The position numbers and the translations under genes were made by a program. A stretch of DNA of 6,776 nucleotides from Candidatus Dadabacteria bacterium. GTDB taxonomy: Bacteria; Desulfobacterota_D; UBA1144; Nemesobacterales; UBA2774. Below the pieces are notes generated by a model. That model was not told the DNA's origin, ran no database searches, and saw only the letters and a list, made by a program, of their open reading frames with translations. The DNA is taken from positions 1 through 6,776 of the forward strand of contig QIHJ01000172.1 of NCBI GenBank assembly GCA_003229065.1, given 5' to 3'. Positions 6,273 to 6,776 of this stretch are shown in pieces. The stretch's first letter is position 1; each line of letters begins with the position of its first letter.

Positions 6273-6776
6273 TTATTTACAAACTGCCCGGAACTCTTTA
6301 ACCGCTGAATTAAACCCTCTCAAGTCAGGAGGTATATCCTGGTCGTATAGCAGTATATCAACCGGCACCATAGTTTTCTGGTATGCCTTGAATGTGTCTC
6401 TATTTGCATAAACCAGGTTACTTCCGCTAAGATCGTATCCCTCTAAATTTTCCTCCTTTGGCTTAGCGTATGTAACAAAGGATTTACTCGACTTAAACTC
6501 AGTATCAGCCCCTGTTTTGCCGGGTTCGGAATTATCGGAAGTGAGTTCTAAACTGTTTACCAGTAGAGATCTAACCCCTGTTTTGTCGGTAACGAATACT
6601 ATTATATTCCCGCCATTCTCATAAAATGAGGTAAGCTCGTTAATCTCATAGAATATAGGCGGGGTCAGGTCGTCCGAGTTAATTTTTAGACAGCTCAGAA
6701 GACCGGTTCCATCGAAGTCTTTGCGCACATTATCTTCAGTTATATTTGGCAGCACTACTATGCATTTAGCGCTGCA
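6273..6776 (-). CDS. Protein of unknown function, C-terminal 167 residues (5' end beyond the window)
   Basis: The frame is open from the right edge to TAA 6275-6273. A GTG at 6755 is in frame, but no Shine-Dalgarno precedes it and the frame continues in sense codons to the edge (…AKCIVVLPN), so the gene most likely starts outside. The visible part alternates hydrophobic strands and helices (CIVVLPN, then FYENGGNIIVFVTD), which looks like a Rossmann-like alpha/beta fold; this is only a reading of pattern. A segment NLEGYDLSGSNLVYANRDT fits three to four loose pentapeptide repeats, too few to call that fold. There are three cysteines in the body and tail, one the second-last residue before the stop (…AVCK). 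I do not recognise the family. It converges on the cysteine-rich small gene with only 19 bases between stops and no clear terminator hairpin. Confidence 0.7.
   Translation of the reverse strand, partial: CSAKCIVVLPNITEDNVRKDFDGTGLLSCLKINSDDLTPPIFYEINELTSFYENGGNIIVFVTDKTGVRSLLVNSLELTSDNSEPGKTGADTEFKSSKSFVTYAKPKEENLEGYDLSGSNLVYANRDTFKAYQKTMVPVDILLYDQDIPPDLRGFNSAVKEFRAVCK

Noticed and set aside
863..6776. Possibility of a phage-defence island built around the helicase-nuclease
   Set aside because: The flanking genes are housekeeping or envelope-like (cold-shock, DUF2092, acyl-CoA ligase), and no methylase, toxin, ATPase partner, integrase or repeat array is present.

Overview
The window looks like chromosomal DNA from a bacterium with moderately low GC content and the standard genetic code. 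Classical Shine-Dalgarno sites and sigma70-type promoters are visible. A periplasmic DUF2092 protein and several exported small proteins suggest a diderm (Gram-negative) cell. No taxonomic marker is present, so the lineage cannot be fixed. There are no tRNA, rRNA, CRISPR, IS or phage structural genes. Genes sit mostly as single units on alternating strands rather than in one long operon.

Layout. Positions 664-1 (minus strand) hold the first 221 residues of an AMP-forming acyl-CoA synthetase-like ligase that runs off the left edge. A divergent intergenic region (665-862) carries two palindromic elements, one of which ends exactly at the next start codon. Positions 863-4255 (plus) encode the main gene, a 1130-residue UvrD/Rep-type superfamily 1A helicase with a C-terminal RecB-like PD-(D/E)XK nuclease. 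All the helicase and nuclease motifs I could look for are intact. A leader region with a near-consensus promoter (4323-4351) then drives a 69-residue cold-shock protein (4459-4668). A perfect 14-bp hairpin with T tracts on both sides (4678-4709) separates it from a convergent gene for an exported DUF2092 protein (5586-4768, minus).

The right end holds two small plus-strand genes for exported peptides. One is a 43-codon ORF (5836-5967) consisting mostly of a signal peptide. The other encodes a 74-residue cysteine-rich protein (6029-6253) whose start is fixed by a strong ribosome-binding site. A convergent, 5'-truncated minus-strand gene of unknown function (6776-6273) runs off the right edge.

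The genes do not form an obvious joint pathway: lipid activation, DNA repair or recombination, RNA chaperoning and envelope proteins sit side by side. The points most worth following are the solitary helicase-nuclease, whose nuclease domain lacks iron-sulfur cysteines and which has an unusual hairpin-flanked start without a Shine-Dalgarno site, and the pair of small exported proteins. I see no convincing evidence for a complete, previously undescribed multi-gene system in this window.
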